64,000 bases of DNA from Micrasema longulum (taxonomy: Eukaryota > Arthropoda > Insecta > Trichoptera > Brachycentridae). Positions 9,359-19,740 of this stretch are shown one piece after another (the first letter of the stretch is position 1; each line of letters begins with the position of its first letter). The stretch is from positions 29,017 to 93,016 of the forward strand of contig JAGVSM010004264.1 in assembly GCA_022494885.1 (NCBI GenBank), read 5' to 3'. A model generated the notes under the pieces. It was not told where the DNA came from, did no database searches, and saw only the letters and a list, made by a program, of their open reading frames with translations. A program made the position numbers and the translations under genes.

Positions 9359-10124
9359 CAATGTAACCAAAATCGGCGTTATTTCTTCGACATCTGCATC
9401 TCACTAAAATAATGGCTTTGTTAGTATTCTAGGACCTAGGAGCTTGGTTGAACATAAGATTCGAAAATGATCGAGCTTTTACCAATGGTTGATTCATTCT
9501 TGAAGTCCCGCTAGTGAAAATGCGCCACAAGTCAGTGTGGAAGAATGGCGCAAGTTGCGAAGACAAATAATAGAACGATAGACACGGGGGTAGCTACAGC
9601 TACTTCGTGGGACAGTGGGAAGAGGGAGGCTCCACATCCACTTAAGCAAAGTTCCTCCTAATGCTAGGACCTAGGACAAAGGAAACTCTACAAAAACTTT
9701 CCTCTCAGCACATTCAATTCTAAAAACACTCCCCTCCTAGAAACATGCTTCGGCTATTTTAAAATTACACGGAAACTTTTTTGAGACTTACGTGAGGTAT
9801 TAGGAAGTTTATCAAGGAGCTGAAGAAAATTCAATATTTATTTATTTTATTCACTTTTTCATATTGTGACAACTTACCCCCAAGTCGGATTACTTCTGCC
9901 TATTTATTAAAGTGGAACTTTTCTTTGAGTTGTTTATTTTTACAACCCATACAATTTAAGGTAATTTATTTGCAAAAATGAAGTTTTTAACAATCAAAAA
10001 ATAAAAATAATTTCTGAGCTAATTATTAAAAAAAAAAATTAAAAGATTTAGAAAAAATCTTTGTTAATATACTATCAAACTAAACCAATTTTCTTTTTGG
10101 CGTATCGTATTACCACAGCTTTTT
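9359..10124. other. No recognised gene
   Basis: 9360-9730 is of mixed composition with no useful ORF; CCTAGGACCTAGGA-like words recur at 9432 and 9667. 9730-10124 is AT-rich. Confidence 0.5.
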
Positions 10125-10265
10125 GTAAAAAAACCTTACTACGCGCGTGACGTCACTAGTTCTCTTTGGTAAGTTGTCCTGGTTGGGTTGGCTTCCCAGA
10201 AACCGTAAATCTATCACAACACTCGATCAATGGTTGGTTAAGAAGAACTTGTGACGTCATTTAAA
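10125..10265. repeat. Repeat E, copy 1 (small foldback)
   Basis: CGTGACGTCACTAGTTCTCT on the left and AAGAACTTGTGACGTCA on the right are inverted relative to each other. The interior GTTGGCTTCCCAGAAACC and AATCTATCACAACA match 23485-23590. Probably a MITE. The TGACGTCA words are part of the repeat and not evidence of a regulatory site. Confidence 0.55.
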
Positions 10266-10348
10266 GCAGTTTATTTTAATCAACCATATTTTGGGTTTGA
10301 TAATTTTTTTGTAAACAAAAACTGGGTTTAACCCTTAATTAAAGATAT

Positions 10349-10430
10349 AACACAGATGACGAACATTTTATAGAATGAAATATAGACGTCTAGGCATTTA
10401 CAGGGCTCGATTAAAGGAATATAGATGTTC
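10349..10430 (+). repeat. Foldback D, left piece (interrupted copy)
   Basis: Reads ACACAGATGACGAACATTTT, GACGTCTAGGCATTTACAGG and AATATAGATGTTCTAACATG. The D sequence resumes at 10613 after a LINE fragment; the element is therefore split by an insertion. Confidence 0.75.
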
Positions 10431-10448
10431 TAACATGGGGAGAATGGT
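10431..10448 (+). repeat. Target-site duplication, left
   Basis: TAACATGGGGAGAATGGT. The right partner at 10613-10630 is TAACATAGGAAGAATGGT: 16 of 18 bases agree. They bracket the LINE fragment between. Confidence 0.75.
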
Positions 10449-10612
10449 AAAACAATGACAAAAGCAGGCAGAACCGAAGGGCATGTATGACAAGATGTAT
10501 GAATGTGGAAGAAGCTTAAAATGTATGCCAGGATAGACTTGGGTAGAGGTTTATTCTCTCTGCCTAGCCCTAAAGGAAAATGGCATGATGGTAGTAGTAG
10601 TGGTAGTAGTAG
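10449..10612 (+). mobile_element. LINE O, short 3' end with (GTA)n tail
   Basis: About 165 bp matching the end of the LINE at 39672-40326 (GCAGACAGAACCGAAGGGCA, GTATGACAAGATGTATGAA, CTACGGGAAAATGGC), ending in a GTAGTAGTAG tail. It is severely 5'-truncated. The flanking 18-bp duplication and the position within a D foldback make this a clear nested retrotransposition. Confidence 0.85.
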
Positions 10613-10745
10613 TAACATAGGAAGAATGGTTAATATTAAACAGTGTGTAAAGTGGCCACTTAAACCAACCAATGACATGCCATAAACTCTATGAATACTT
10701 AGACTTTTATATTCCCTTTTACAAAATGTTATTCATCTCTATTGT
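10613..10745 (-). repeat. Foldback D, right piece of the interrupted copy
   Basis: Starts with the right target-site duplication, then CAGTGTGTAAAGTGGCCACT, AAACCAACCAATGACATG and AAATGTTATTCATCTCTATT. Completes the element that begins at 10349. Confidence 0.8.
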
Positions 10746-11127
10746 GAGTTCTAATATACTCGTATTATAGTTCAGTTTTATTAAGATCACTTTCATGAAT
10801 TTTTTCAAAATATTTTTTAAAAAGTTCGCCATTTAGTTGTTATAGCATTTAAACAAATGTACGGTTCGCCGTTTAGTTGTTTAAATGCTATGTTTTTTAC
10901 CGCGTCTTCGAAATAATTTTTATTTATAATTTCACGTAGCACTGAACTTCCTCATTCAAGGTTGAAATAAAAAAATAGAAAAAATGCCCGCATCGAGACT
11001 AGAATTTTTGTTTTTATGATTTAGAAAAAAAAAATTGCATATAAATTTATTTATTTATAATGATTCACAAACAATAAAAAATACATGCGACATTGGTATG
11101 ATAATCACAATTCGTTATGTTTAGATA
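10746..11127. repeat. Small hairpin and repeat E end
   Basis: 10842-10891 holds ATAGCATTTAAACAA facing TTGTTTAAATGCTAT, with GTTCGCC[A/G]TTTAGTTGTT duplicated beside each arm. 10905-10955 (ACCGCGTCTTCGAAATA, CACGTAGCACTGAACTTC) matches 38638-38695. The rest is AT-rich. Confidence 0.5.
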
Positions 11128-11490
11128 TTAGAAGAAGTGTAAAAATTGGAAAATTGTTTTGATGCGTTGCCTAGTGGGTGAATTGATTCAGCCGGATGAA
11201 TATCACCCCCATGATAAAGGTTTCAGCTCCATTACATCACAAAAGTTGACAAACGGAAGAATTGACAAGGAATTTTAAACATGGGCAGAATGGTGAATGT
11301 TGCACAGTGTGTTAAGTGGCTACTTAAACCAATCACAGGCCCTGTAAATGCCATGACTTCCATATTCTGTTCTCAAAAATGTTTTCCCCCATGTTGAAAC
11401 AAATTTAAAACTGAATAACCCCCTAGGGAGGAAATCCAGCCTGTCTGCAATCATTTAAACATACTCAAAACATTGTTAAATACTATTATT
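11128..11490 (-). repeat. Foldback D (subtype with CCTAGGG end), right half
   Basis: Contains the centre words GCGTTGCCTAGTGGGTGAAT and AAAGGTTTCAGCTCCATTAC, then GGGCAGAATGGTGAATGTT, CAGTGTGTTAAGTGGC, AACAAATTTAAAACTG, and the outer end CCCTAGGGAGGAAATCC and ACATACTCAAAACATTG. The left arm is missing. Confidence 0.75.
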
Positions 11491-11679
11491 TTGCACGTGT
11501 AAGAATTTAAGCAATAGAGTAATATCAGAAAATTCGAAAATACGTTTGTATGAAGAAAAGTCATACCGCATTTCCTCCTAACGTAAAAATCCGACTGTAA
11601 AAAATATGTCAGTGTTTGATATCTAAGTGTGTTTAAATTTCACTCGAGAGTACTATATTAATTACTCTTTAATGGTACA

Positions 11680-11960
11680 CACGTGCGGCACTCCACCGCC
11701 ACCGCCTAATCGGGGCCTGCGTTGATTATGAAGGACACCGCAAGGTCCCAGTGGCGGGGCTGCGAACCCTCGTCACGACCGCTCGGGTGCCAATTGACAC
11801 AACTTTGGAGTCAGATATAAATATTAAACACCACGAGGTAATCCGCAGAAGCCATTTGGCATTAGCCCCCTCTGCTTCATCTAGATACTCCTCCTCCACC
11901 CAGACACATCTACAACTACCCCTCGTCAATCCGAATACCGCCGATTTGATAATAATATGA
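11680..11960. other. G+C-richer segment of unknown origin
   Basis: Contains CCACCGCCACCGCCTAATCG and overlapping 67-69-codon ORFs on both strands without a known motif. It lies just 5' of a LINE in plus orientation, so it may belong to that element, but no LINE motif is visible. Confidence 0.3.
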
Positions 11961-11989
11961 TTTTATAAAATAAATAGGGAAGAACTCCG

Positions 11990-13135
11990 TTACTCCGAGC
12001 TCCAGTCATCCGAATGAGCTTCCCCTGTTTGTACCATTTATATGCCGATGATTCGAACCCGCTTGACATTGTTGAAACACATAGAGTAATGTCACTTGCA
12101 CTCGAGAATATCTCTGCATGGACAAAAAAACATGGACTTCTTATAAATCCAACAAAAACCCAAATTGTACTTGTTGGCAGTAAACAAATGTATTCAAAAG
12201 TGAATTTTTCCACACTTCCTCTTTTCAAAATAGATGGTACGGAAATTCCATTCATGACTTCAGTCAAAAACTTAGGTATTATCATTCATAAGCATTTAGA
12301 GTGGCACGATCAGGTTAACGAAATTGGTCGTAAACTTTATAGCAGTTTGCACTCACTTAAAAGATTACAAAATTTCTTGCCCATTAATGTTAAGCAAACA
12401 TTATTCCAGAGCTTACTTCTTCCACTCCTCGACTATGCGGATGTATGTTATCCAGATGCTAACTCTGAATTACTTGATAAGTTAGAACGATTGCAGAATA
12501 TTTGTATACGTTATATCTTTGATCTTCGCAAATTTGACCACATAACCGAGTATCGCACGCAACTTCACTGACTCAGTATCAGGCATAGAAGAAAGATTCA
12601 CATTCTATCACTTCTTCACAATATTTTAAATAATCCCACTTCGCCTGTTTATCTTAGAGAGCTCTTCCAACCTCTTTCACAACACGGACTATCTATTCGT
12701 TCTAGTAACGAGAGAACCCCTTTAATACTCTGTCATCGCTCTAATTTTCTTGCCTCCTCTTTCACAGTAGTAGCCGCTCAAATGTAGAATAATCTACCCA
12801 CTAATGTTAGAGACGCCCCTTTTCTATTTACATTTAAGTCAAGATTGAAATGTCACTATTTAAATATTTTAATTGTTCCTTTATCCTCCTTCTTTCCTTC
12901 CTATCCCTTCTCCCCTCATAGTATTGTGTTCATTTTTTTAAATATTTTTATTTTTGTTAATCTTTGTTTTTAATTTTTGTATAAAATTGTAAGATTCAAT
13001 ATGTCCATGTTTTTGTAATTTTCTCAAACTGAACGGTTTAGGTAGGTAGGATGTAATTGCCTTAAGGCAATATGCCCGCCCTTATATGTGTATATATTGT
13101 ATATTTATATAAAGTGTTAAATAAATGAGGAAGTT
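11990..13135 (+). mobile_element. CR1/jockey-like LINE, reverse transcriptase second half plus 3' UTR
   Basis: The 185-codon ORF 12014-12571 starts just before the catalytic YADD box (12041-12052, residues 10-13). It continues with SAWTKKHGLLINPTKTQI, FKIDGTEIPF, VKNLGIIIHKHLEWHDQV, LLPLLDYADVCY and LERLQNICIRYIF, a standard palm-to-thumb order. After a stop the same frame continues (RHRRKIHILSLLHNIL, then NNLPTNVRD to about 12830). Stops at 12571 and in the 'AQMWNNLP'-like box make it inactive. The 3' UTR holds TAATTGCCTTAAGGCAATAT and ends near AGTGTTAAATAAATGAGG. It is the best-preserved LINE of the window. Confidence 0.85.
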
Positions 13136-13299
13136 AAGTGGTTTTTTTTTTAAATATAAAAATATTTTAATTAACCTGTTAACCGAGTATGGCGGAATAT
13201 TCGTCATTCCAAAAAAGCAACTGTAGCGAGTATGACGAAATATTCCGTCAAGACATTTGCATGTAAATTTTGAATGTAGAAAAATATGACATAAAATAT

Positions 13300-13765
13300 A
13301 TGCTCACATAAATGATGAACAACTAACTGAAATTGAACATGTTAAATATTTAGGAATAACAATAGATAGACAATTGACATAGAAAATTCATATCAACAAT
13401 TTAATTAGCAAAGTGGCAACATTATCGAGTCTTTTTTTAAAAACCAAAAATTTTGTTCCAAACACGGAAAAAATTATAATGTATGAAGCCTATGTAAAAA
13501 CTAAAATATGTTATATGCAACTACTATGGGGAACAGGATATCTAATTAACATAAACAGACTACAAAGACAACAAAATAAAATATATAAGTTAGTATATGA
13601 CCTTCCCTATATAACAGCAACTAGAAAATTTTTAAACAAACTAAACAATTAAATGTTAATGAACTCTTTAAACTAGAATCATTAAAATTTATCAATAAAT
13701 TAGCCATTGATGTAATTGTAGACGAAGAACTAAAACTTTGAAAAAATTGTAGTAAACATGGACAT
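13300..13765 (+). mobile_element. LINE reverse-transcriptase fragment, thumb region
   Basis: Reads EHVKYLGITIDRQLT, then a stop, KIHINNLISKVATLSSLFLK, MYEAYVKTKICYMQLLWGTG, and RLQRQQNKIYKLVYDLPY in one frame (ORF from 13413). The 'YLG..ID..L.W..HI' followed by 'Y.....S...Y....WG......L...Q......' pattern is typical of LINE ORF2. The catalytic box and C-terminal end are absent. Confidence 0.75.
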
Positions 13766-13854
13766 AATACGAGAATATCAGTCTTTATAGATTAAAAAAA
13801 AATCACTAAGATAGACCGGATCTTGTCTTGAGGTAGTATTTTTTCTGAACATAT

Positions 13855-13906
13855 TACAACAGAGATGAAGAACATTTAAGAGAAGGTAATGTAGAAGTTT
13901 AGGCAT
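13855..13906 (+). repeat. Foldback D, left end only
   Basis: Reads CATATTACAACAGAGATGAA, GAACATTTAAGAGAAGG and AAGTTTAGGCATCT, then stops abruptly at the 35-bp exact repeat starting at 13907. Confidence 0.8.
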
Positions 13907-13941
13907 CTAAACAAAAGACTCAGACAAACTTTTCAAAAGAT
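13907..13941 (+). repeat. 35-bp exact repeat, copy 1
   Basis: Identical to 15218-15252 in the same orientation (begins CTAAACAAAAGACTCAG, ends CTTTTCAAAAGAT). It starts at the break of a D element. Confidence 0.9.
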
Positions 13942-14648
13942 TTAAAAAATATTATTTTGAATAACAAAGTAAGAATAAAAAATGCATATATTATTTTTGT
14001 AAAATAAATGTAATAATCCGTAAGGGTTTATAAATAAATTTTCAATTTTTTTTTTTTTTTAAAGTTGAAAAAAATAACACGCGTCGCTGTTCTACAATTA
14101 TGACAATTTATGCCCTGTAATTAATAGGCACTCAAATTTATAATGGAACGCTTTCTCACAACAACGCTTGCGAAGTGTGGAATAAAAAAAACTGTGTTTA
14201 GTTCGCTCAACGCGAGGCTTTTCTTGACACAATGAATTTACTGCGCGACAAGTTTGGCGACAACATTATTTCCTGGAATTGTTCTTTTAATTTCCTTTTA
14301 TGGTCCTGAGATTTGGCGCCATTGGAATACTCCTATGGTGCTACGTCGTCTGTTGAAACAAACCAACAACTCTTGAAGCATCGGAAAGCTATCGGTACTT
14401 CGATGGCAAAAGGTTTCATCTGTCACAGACACTATTTTACAGGAGGCCAAAAATATTGTTTCAAATTCCAAGCATATCTTTATCCCTATGATATTAAAGC
14501 TTTATCCTTTTGCCATATCAAAGAATTTACTATTTGGGACATTTTTCGGAGCAAACTTGAAAAATGACAAAAACAGCATCTGTAACCATTTGCAATCACA
14601 GTACCGGATTTGTTTGTAAAAATGGCCAAAAATTGAAACGACAATGAT
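13942..14648. other. No recognised gene
   Basis: Includes a T-tract near 14046-14060 and an 84-codon ORF (14313-14567) with no family motif I can recognise. It is not supported as a gene. Confidence 0.45.
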
Positions 14649-14760
14649 AGGAAAATATCACATACTACAAATACCGATAAAAATATGCAGTGGATTTAAA
14701 AAATGAAATTGTATCTTCATAATCGATATGGAAATTGTGGAAAAATGTTTTTATTCATAA
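14649..14760 (+). repeat. Repeat L, copy 2
   Basis: Partner of 876-1000 in the same orientation, sharing AATATCACATACT, ATACCGATAAAAATAT and ATATGGAAATTGTGGA-type blocks. Confidence 0.5.
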
Positions 14761-14956
14761 TTTCAAAACTTAAATTGTTAAAAAAGAACCCTCCACAAAA
14801 ACGCGATATAATTGGCCTTGACAATTGTGACGTCAAGGTTCGTGACGACGTTCTATTTACATTTAAACGGTCACAAACAAAGGTAAAATTTAACCGAATC
14901 GTGACGTATTATTAATGCAATGAATTTAACAGTAATTTTATTTTATTTTGCTACTC

Positions 14957-15214
14957 GTCATCATCGTTCCCTTTCCGCAACTAATGGTGCATAGGGCACT
15001 GCATTGGTACACCAATCGCAGCGTATCTTGATCATTTTGTTACATGAAGGTAAGATGATCAGTCTTACGCTTCAGGTATCAGTCCAGGGACTATGAAATA
15101 TTCTAGTGCGAAAACACCCATTCAAATAAATATTTCACATCAACCATGTCGGGAATCGAACCCGAGACCTATTGCATACGCTAACGCGCTGACCATTACA
15201 CCACGAGGCCGACA
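14957..15214 (-). mobile_element. SINE B, near full-length
   Basis: On the minus strand: GTCGGCCTCGTGGTGTAATG (A box), GGTCTCGGGTTCGATTCCCG (B box), TGGTTGATGTGAAATATTTA, a body with CTGAAGCGTAAGACTGATCA and TGATCAAGATACGCTGCGAT, and an end of GGGAACGATGATGA. The head looks glycine-tRNA-like but has no acceptor pairing. One of nine copies here. Confidence 0.85.
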
Positions 15215-15217
15215 AAA

Positions 15218-15252
15218 CTAAACAAAAGACTCAGACAAACTTTTCAAAAGAT
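15218..15252 (+). repeat. 35-bp exact repeat, copy 2
   Basis: Same 35 bases as 13907-13941, directly abutting the head end of the SINE-B copy at 14957-15214. Confidence 0.9.
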
Positions 15253-16121
15253 GATAACTACTAGTAAATACGAACAATTTTTTTTACTGGGCAATGTTTC
15301 ATAGACCCTTATTAATTCACAATTATAAAAAAATATTTATATGTCAATATTGCGCTACGTTACTGCTCGCGGAAGACATTAATTTATCGGATTCAAAAAG
15401 TAAAAGTGTGTTTTCATTATTTTGAACACAATATAAACAAACTCATTGCAACAAGTATTTGATTCTTTTATTTCAACTTATAACCTCGTATCACGTTTAG
15501 AAAAACACCCACTACTTTCTAGAAGACAATGCTGCATAAGCAATATGTATTAAAGCGATATTTCTATTCTAATAAAACATAGAAATACATATTCTTGGCA
15601 GACGCTGTTTTCTCCACGGGTATGGTAAGGTATGCAAAGTTGAACCAAACAGGTGGATTGTTTGACTCAGCGCATAAAAGTCATATGAAAACATATAAGG
15701 CGAATTTAATATAATGGTATCCTTAGTCATGTTTTATATTCCACGCACTAGAGGACATAAGTAACAGACTGCCCCCCGGGCCGACACGTTTGGACCGGCG
15801 AATTTTTTCAACCCAAGATCTTTCCACAAGAAAAGCGTGTTTTTTCAAAAATACTAAAACGAGATTATACTAAGACGAGAAACGGGACGAAATAGACATT
15901 TTATTTCAGTGATTTGATGATGCACAGGAAATGGCAACTGGCAGACGCTTTTTTGGGCACCCTATTATGGTTCAAATAGAAAGTATATTAGAAACTTCAT
16001 GTGACGGCAGTTAGGCAAATAGTGATTTAAATAACAAATTTACCGAAACACGGCTATGTATGTATTAATTATAAAGACACATGTTTTTATTTAAGGCATT
16101 TTATAATTTTTTTTACTGTAA
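15253..16121. other. No recognised gene
   Basis: Mostly AT-rich. TGGCAGACGCT recurs at 15598 and 15941. There is a short G+C patch (CTGCCCCCCGGGCCGACACG) near 15770. No ORF with a family motif. Confidence 0.45.
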
Positions 16122-16205
16122 GTCGGACTCGTGGTGTAATGGTCAGCGCGTTTGCCTACCATGCGAGAGGTCTCGGGTTCGATTCCCGACATGGTTGATA
16201 TGAAA
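16122..16205 (+). mobile_element. SINE B, tRNA-like head only
   Basis: GTCGGACTCGTGGTGTAATG, CATGCGAGAGGTCTCGGG and TTCGATTCCCGACATGG are well kept, but the body is missing and T-rich sequence follows. Confidence 0.8.
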
Positions 16206-16261
16206 TATATTTTTTTTTATTATTATTTTTTTTTATTTATTTTTTTTTGTTTTTTTTCCAA

Positions 16262-16395
16262 TAAACATAATAATAAAACAGAGTATTAAAAAAATAAAGC
16301 ATAATTACATAGTGATGAAATACATATTAATAGTAAAAATAGTAAACAAAAAAATCCCACAAAGGAATGGCCTGTGTGTGGGTATACTAAATCTT
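16262..16395 (-). mobile_element. Repeat J, 3'-end fragment
   Basis: Matches 2680-2790 (AAAAAATAAAGCATAATTAC, ATTAATAGTAAAAATAG, AAATCCCACAAAGGAATGG). It is truncated about 110 bp in. Confidence 0.7.
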
Positions 16396-16654
16396 AAATA
16401 CCTGATAAAATCTTTGGTGTAGATGTTTATATAAATATTTAAATGAATGGGATATATAAAAAAATGGAGAGCTACATTCATTTTTTTGAGTAAGTAATAA
16501 AATTTAAAAAAAATAGAAAAAAAAATAGATGTTGAGACAAAAAAATGCAAAAAAAAACCAGAACCCTGAAAATCATAAAAATCCTGAAAACCCTGAAAAT
16601 CTTATACATCCTGAAAATCCAAAAATACTCAAAAAGCAAATTGAGTAGAGGTAT
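16396..16654. other. AT-rich, short degenerate tandem
   Basis: 16556-16620 repeats an about 12-bp word (ACCCTGAAAATC, ATCCTGAAAACC). The minus-strand ORFs are its translation (YKIFRVFRIFMIFRV). Confidence 0.55.
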
Positions 16655-17369
16655 AGTCCGCCTCGTTTTGTAGTGGTTAGCGCGTTCGCCTACCATGCTC
16701 AATATCTCTATTCGATTCCTGGCAGGATAGACGTGAAGTATTGATTTTGAAGGTAGTTCTACAATGCAATGTTTCATAGTTCCTGGATTGAAAACCTAAG
16801 AGTTGGATCGATAAACTTTTTTTATATATAACAAAAATGATCAAGATACAATTCTGTGCCGTATGCACCATTTGATGAAGATAGGAAGATGAATTGCGAT
16901 GATAATGATATACAAAAAAGCCTTTTTTTTATCGTTATGCAAAATAACTTTTTTATTTTTATTTAAATCTTAAAGTAGGGCACACATATCATACATATTG
17001 TTATGTGTGTTCTAATAAGATATAATATGCGAAAAAGAAAATAATAAGAAATTATTAAGGTCTTAACATAAATAAAAATCAACCGCTTTTCGCCAAAAAA
17101 AATCTAATCTACAAGATATTGTGTTCGCTTATACGTTACAAATATTTTTTTGTTGACCTCGCTCTTTCATGACTTTGGTCGTAGGGAGTCAGAAAGGATT
17201 TTGAAAATAAAATATTAAAATAAGAATAATTAAAAAATATATGTACAAATGGCAATCATGAAGTTTCGCATTATAAATAAATTGTCTACGGTTTATGAAT
17301 GTTGTATATGTATGCGCAAGGGTGTATGTACATGTGTGTGTATGTATATGTGTATATATATGTGTACAT

Positions 17370-17409
<40 letters not shown>

Positions 17410-17580
17410 ATATGCCTTTGTATCAAAATGTGTATACAAGTAAGTTTATACTTTATTAATCTGTGCTTTCTATTAACTTATCATGTTTTAAAATGTAATT
17501 GCCTAGCTTGGAACGGGGTATGTACCCTTGTTAGCTGGGCAAAGTGAACATAAAATTGTATTTATGATAAAATGTATAAA
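16655..17580 (+). mobile_element. Composite retroelement N, long copy with SINE-B-like head
   Basis: A diverged SINE-B head (GTCCGCCTCGTTTTGTAGTG, 16655; weak B box TATTCGATTCC) and body (to about 16910, with ATGATCAAGATACAATTCTG) run without a break into about 400 bp of AT-rich sequence, a TG/TA microsatellite (17325-17420) and the 3' end (TTGCCTAGCTTGGAACGGG, GTTAGCTGGGCAAAGTG) with an ATAAATAAAA tail. From 16790 on it is the inverted twin of 3724-4482. The extra block with CACATATCATACATATTG (about 16976-17030) is absent from the twin. The ORFs at 17249-17547 are microsatellite readings. Confidence 0.7.
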
Positions 17581-18394
17581 TAAAAAAACAAATTATTAAA
17601 ATTATTGTTGTAAAATATTGAAGGATGACTAATTTTTTGTATTATTTTTTTGTTGGGTCCTCCAGTTCTCTTCATTAGGAAAAAAACTGTTACAACTAAT
17701 GTAAACATAGATGCAGTAAAGGAGTTAGTAAGATTTAAAGGGGTTTCATAAAAAGATGCGTGCTTGAGATTTTTTTTAAAGATATTGAGGGATGGGCGTC
17801 TTCAACAGAGAGAATATTAAGTTCTACTAGTTGTGAGCCAATATTTCTACATTTCAATTTTGTTTTACTTCGCTTTGGAATGGCAGACACGCGACTACCA
17901 ACTACCAAAGCCTCCGCAAGGCGGAAAGGATATGGAAGGATTTGTTTGTACGCTGGTACATTCAGAACGGTAAACCGCGGTCCACATTACTCATGCGCCC
18001 CTCCGACATTTTTAAAGGAAACACCTTAAAAGGATTTTGTTAATGGGTTTACCGGCGCTGGCTTTAGTTACTAACTGCGTAGTGCAAAGGAATGCCGAAC
18101 GGGCCTATTTCTGTGTTTGTTGTAGTTCTGTATAAATCTAAGGACGCGATACAGCTTAAGTATTCGCAATCTATTATTTAGGCTGCTTTAAGTACCATTT
18201 GGACAATAATGCTCTTTTGTATTTTAGCTTATTATTTATTTACAAACACATTTCAATTTTGAGGTCATCACATAAACGTGTTAACAATTTGTAGAGGTGG
18301 GTTCGAACTTCGAATCTCCTGGGGGGCAATAAAGAACTTCAGCCCTACGGAAAATTTCATAGAAAAAATGTTTTCTTGCGCGTGGTAAAAATTA
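17581..18394. other. No recognised gene
   Basis: An 89-codon plus ORF (17760-18029) includes RRKGYGRICLYAGTFRTVN. This faintly recalls the start of a LINE endonuclease ('.I.LGTWN.RT'), but it is too weak to call. 18290-18340 has GGTGGGTTCGAACTTCGAA, a poor B-box look-alike. Confidence 0.3.
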
Positions 18395-18645
18395 CAGCAT
18401 TAAATTGTACGGCAAAGTTTCTTGAATACGTACGAAAAAAATTTGTAAAAAATAATTTTATGACGACTACGAAACGAACTACTTGGAACGATGTCACTAG
18501 TTCATATGAATGAATGAATGATAAGAGAGCTATGAAAAATATGCGGTTTACTAACCGTCAACGGACCACACATGGGGAGTAATTTCAGAAATACAAAACT
18601 TTAAAAAATCATAACGCTGATAACAAGATAAATAAAAAATCAAAT
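18395..18645. repeat. Repeat E, copy 2
   Basis: CGATGTCACTAGTTCATATG and the end AATTTCAGAAATACAAAACT, TTAAAAAATCATAACGCTGA match parts of 53403-53640 and the E arms at 10125 and 23485. Strongly diverged. Confidence 0.4.
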
Positions 18646-18743
18646 TATAAAATATGCATCGAAATAAAACTAGCAATGTAAATTATCCAAATTAAATAAT
18701 TGTAAAAATTAATATATCAGTGAATTGGTACATACATTGCATA

Positions 18744-18920
18744 TTTGTTACATGAAGATAAAATTATCAGTCTTACGCTTCAGGTGTCTAGAGACAATGC
18801 AATATTCTAGTGTAAAACCACCCCTTTAAATAAATATTTTATATCAACCATATCGTAAATCGAACCCGAGACCTCTTGCATGGGTGGCAAACGCGCCGAC
18901 TATCATACTACGAGGCCGGC
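18744..18920 (-). mobile_element. SINE B, 3'-truncated and diverged
   Basis: The minus strand has GGCCGGCCTCGTAGTATGAT, AGAGGTCTCGGGTTCGAT and ATTGCATTGTCTCTAGACAC; it ends near TTGTTACATGAAGATAAAA in plus reading. The last part of the body is missing. Confidence 0.75.
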
Positions 18921-19740
18921 CAAGTAAAAAAATCCCAACAATCAAAAATCGACCAAAATTAATATATGTTGATATTGAAACGTATGTGACGTCCTATACT
19001 CTGCGCCCCTACGGGGTGATAGTTTATTTGTTTTTTTCTTAATCGGGACTCTGGTGAGGATTGAAAGTTGCTGAAGCTAAATGCCGATTTCACACCATGG
19101 TAAAAATCCGCACGGCACGATAAAATAACTTAGGGTGGATTTATATTTAATACATATTTTTATTTTATTTTTCTTTAATCGACTTTCTTAGAAAGTCGCT
19201 GAATACATTTGAAATAGATACAAAATAATATTATACTGCATTTATTTGTGTTCCGGCGGATAAAGAATATAGTTCTGTGCTTAAAATAATAATACGCCAT
19301 CAGCTAATACGGACAAAAGCCATTATTTGATTATCGACTACAAAGTAAGTTACAATTTATACATATATTATTAACATATAAATATATTTACAAAAAAACA
19401 CTTTAGAAAAATACATCCTAAAATTAAGCTATAACATAAATTGGAAAAAATGCCCACATAGACTTCAGCGTCTGAGCGTGGGCCATTCCTTTTTTAATTT
19501 TTAAAAGTTTATAGCATATAAATATGGTATGACATGACCATGAAAAGAAAAGAAAAGATTAAGAAAAGAAAAACCAAATTAACATATGCTGATATTTGAT
19601 ATGTCTTTGAATCGTAAACTATTCATTAAATAAACTCTTTACGACGAGCAATTAGTTGACACGGACATACGAGTATATCACTACAAATATAATATTGGAT
19701 TGGAAACATAATAATAATTTTCAAAATAAATATCTGACAC
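18921..19740. other. No gene; one small stem-loop
   Basis: 19449-19485 holds a TGCCCAC / GTGGGC stem with CAGACGCTGAAGTC-like complement in the loop, resembling a LINE 3' hairpin. An AAAGAAAAGAAAAG run lies at 19544-19570. The rest is AT-rich. Confidence 0.4.

Noticed and set aside
10145..10160. TGACGTCA as a CRE regulatory site
   Set aside because: The word belongs to repeat E and recurs with it.
10430..10685. 82- and 60-codon ORFs over the (GTA)n tail
   Set aside because: Shadows of the LINE O 3' end and its tail.
16122..16205. tRNA-Gly gene
   Set aside because: Same head as eight other SINE-B copies; no acceptor pairing.
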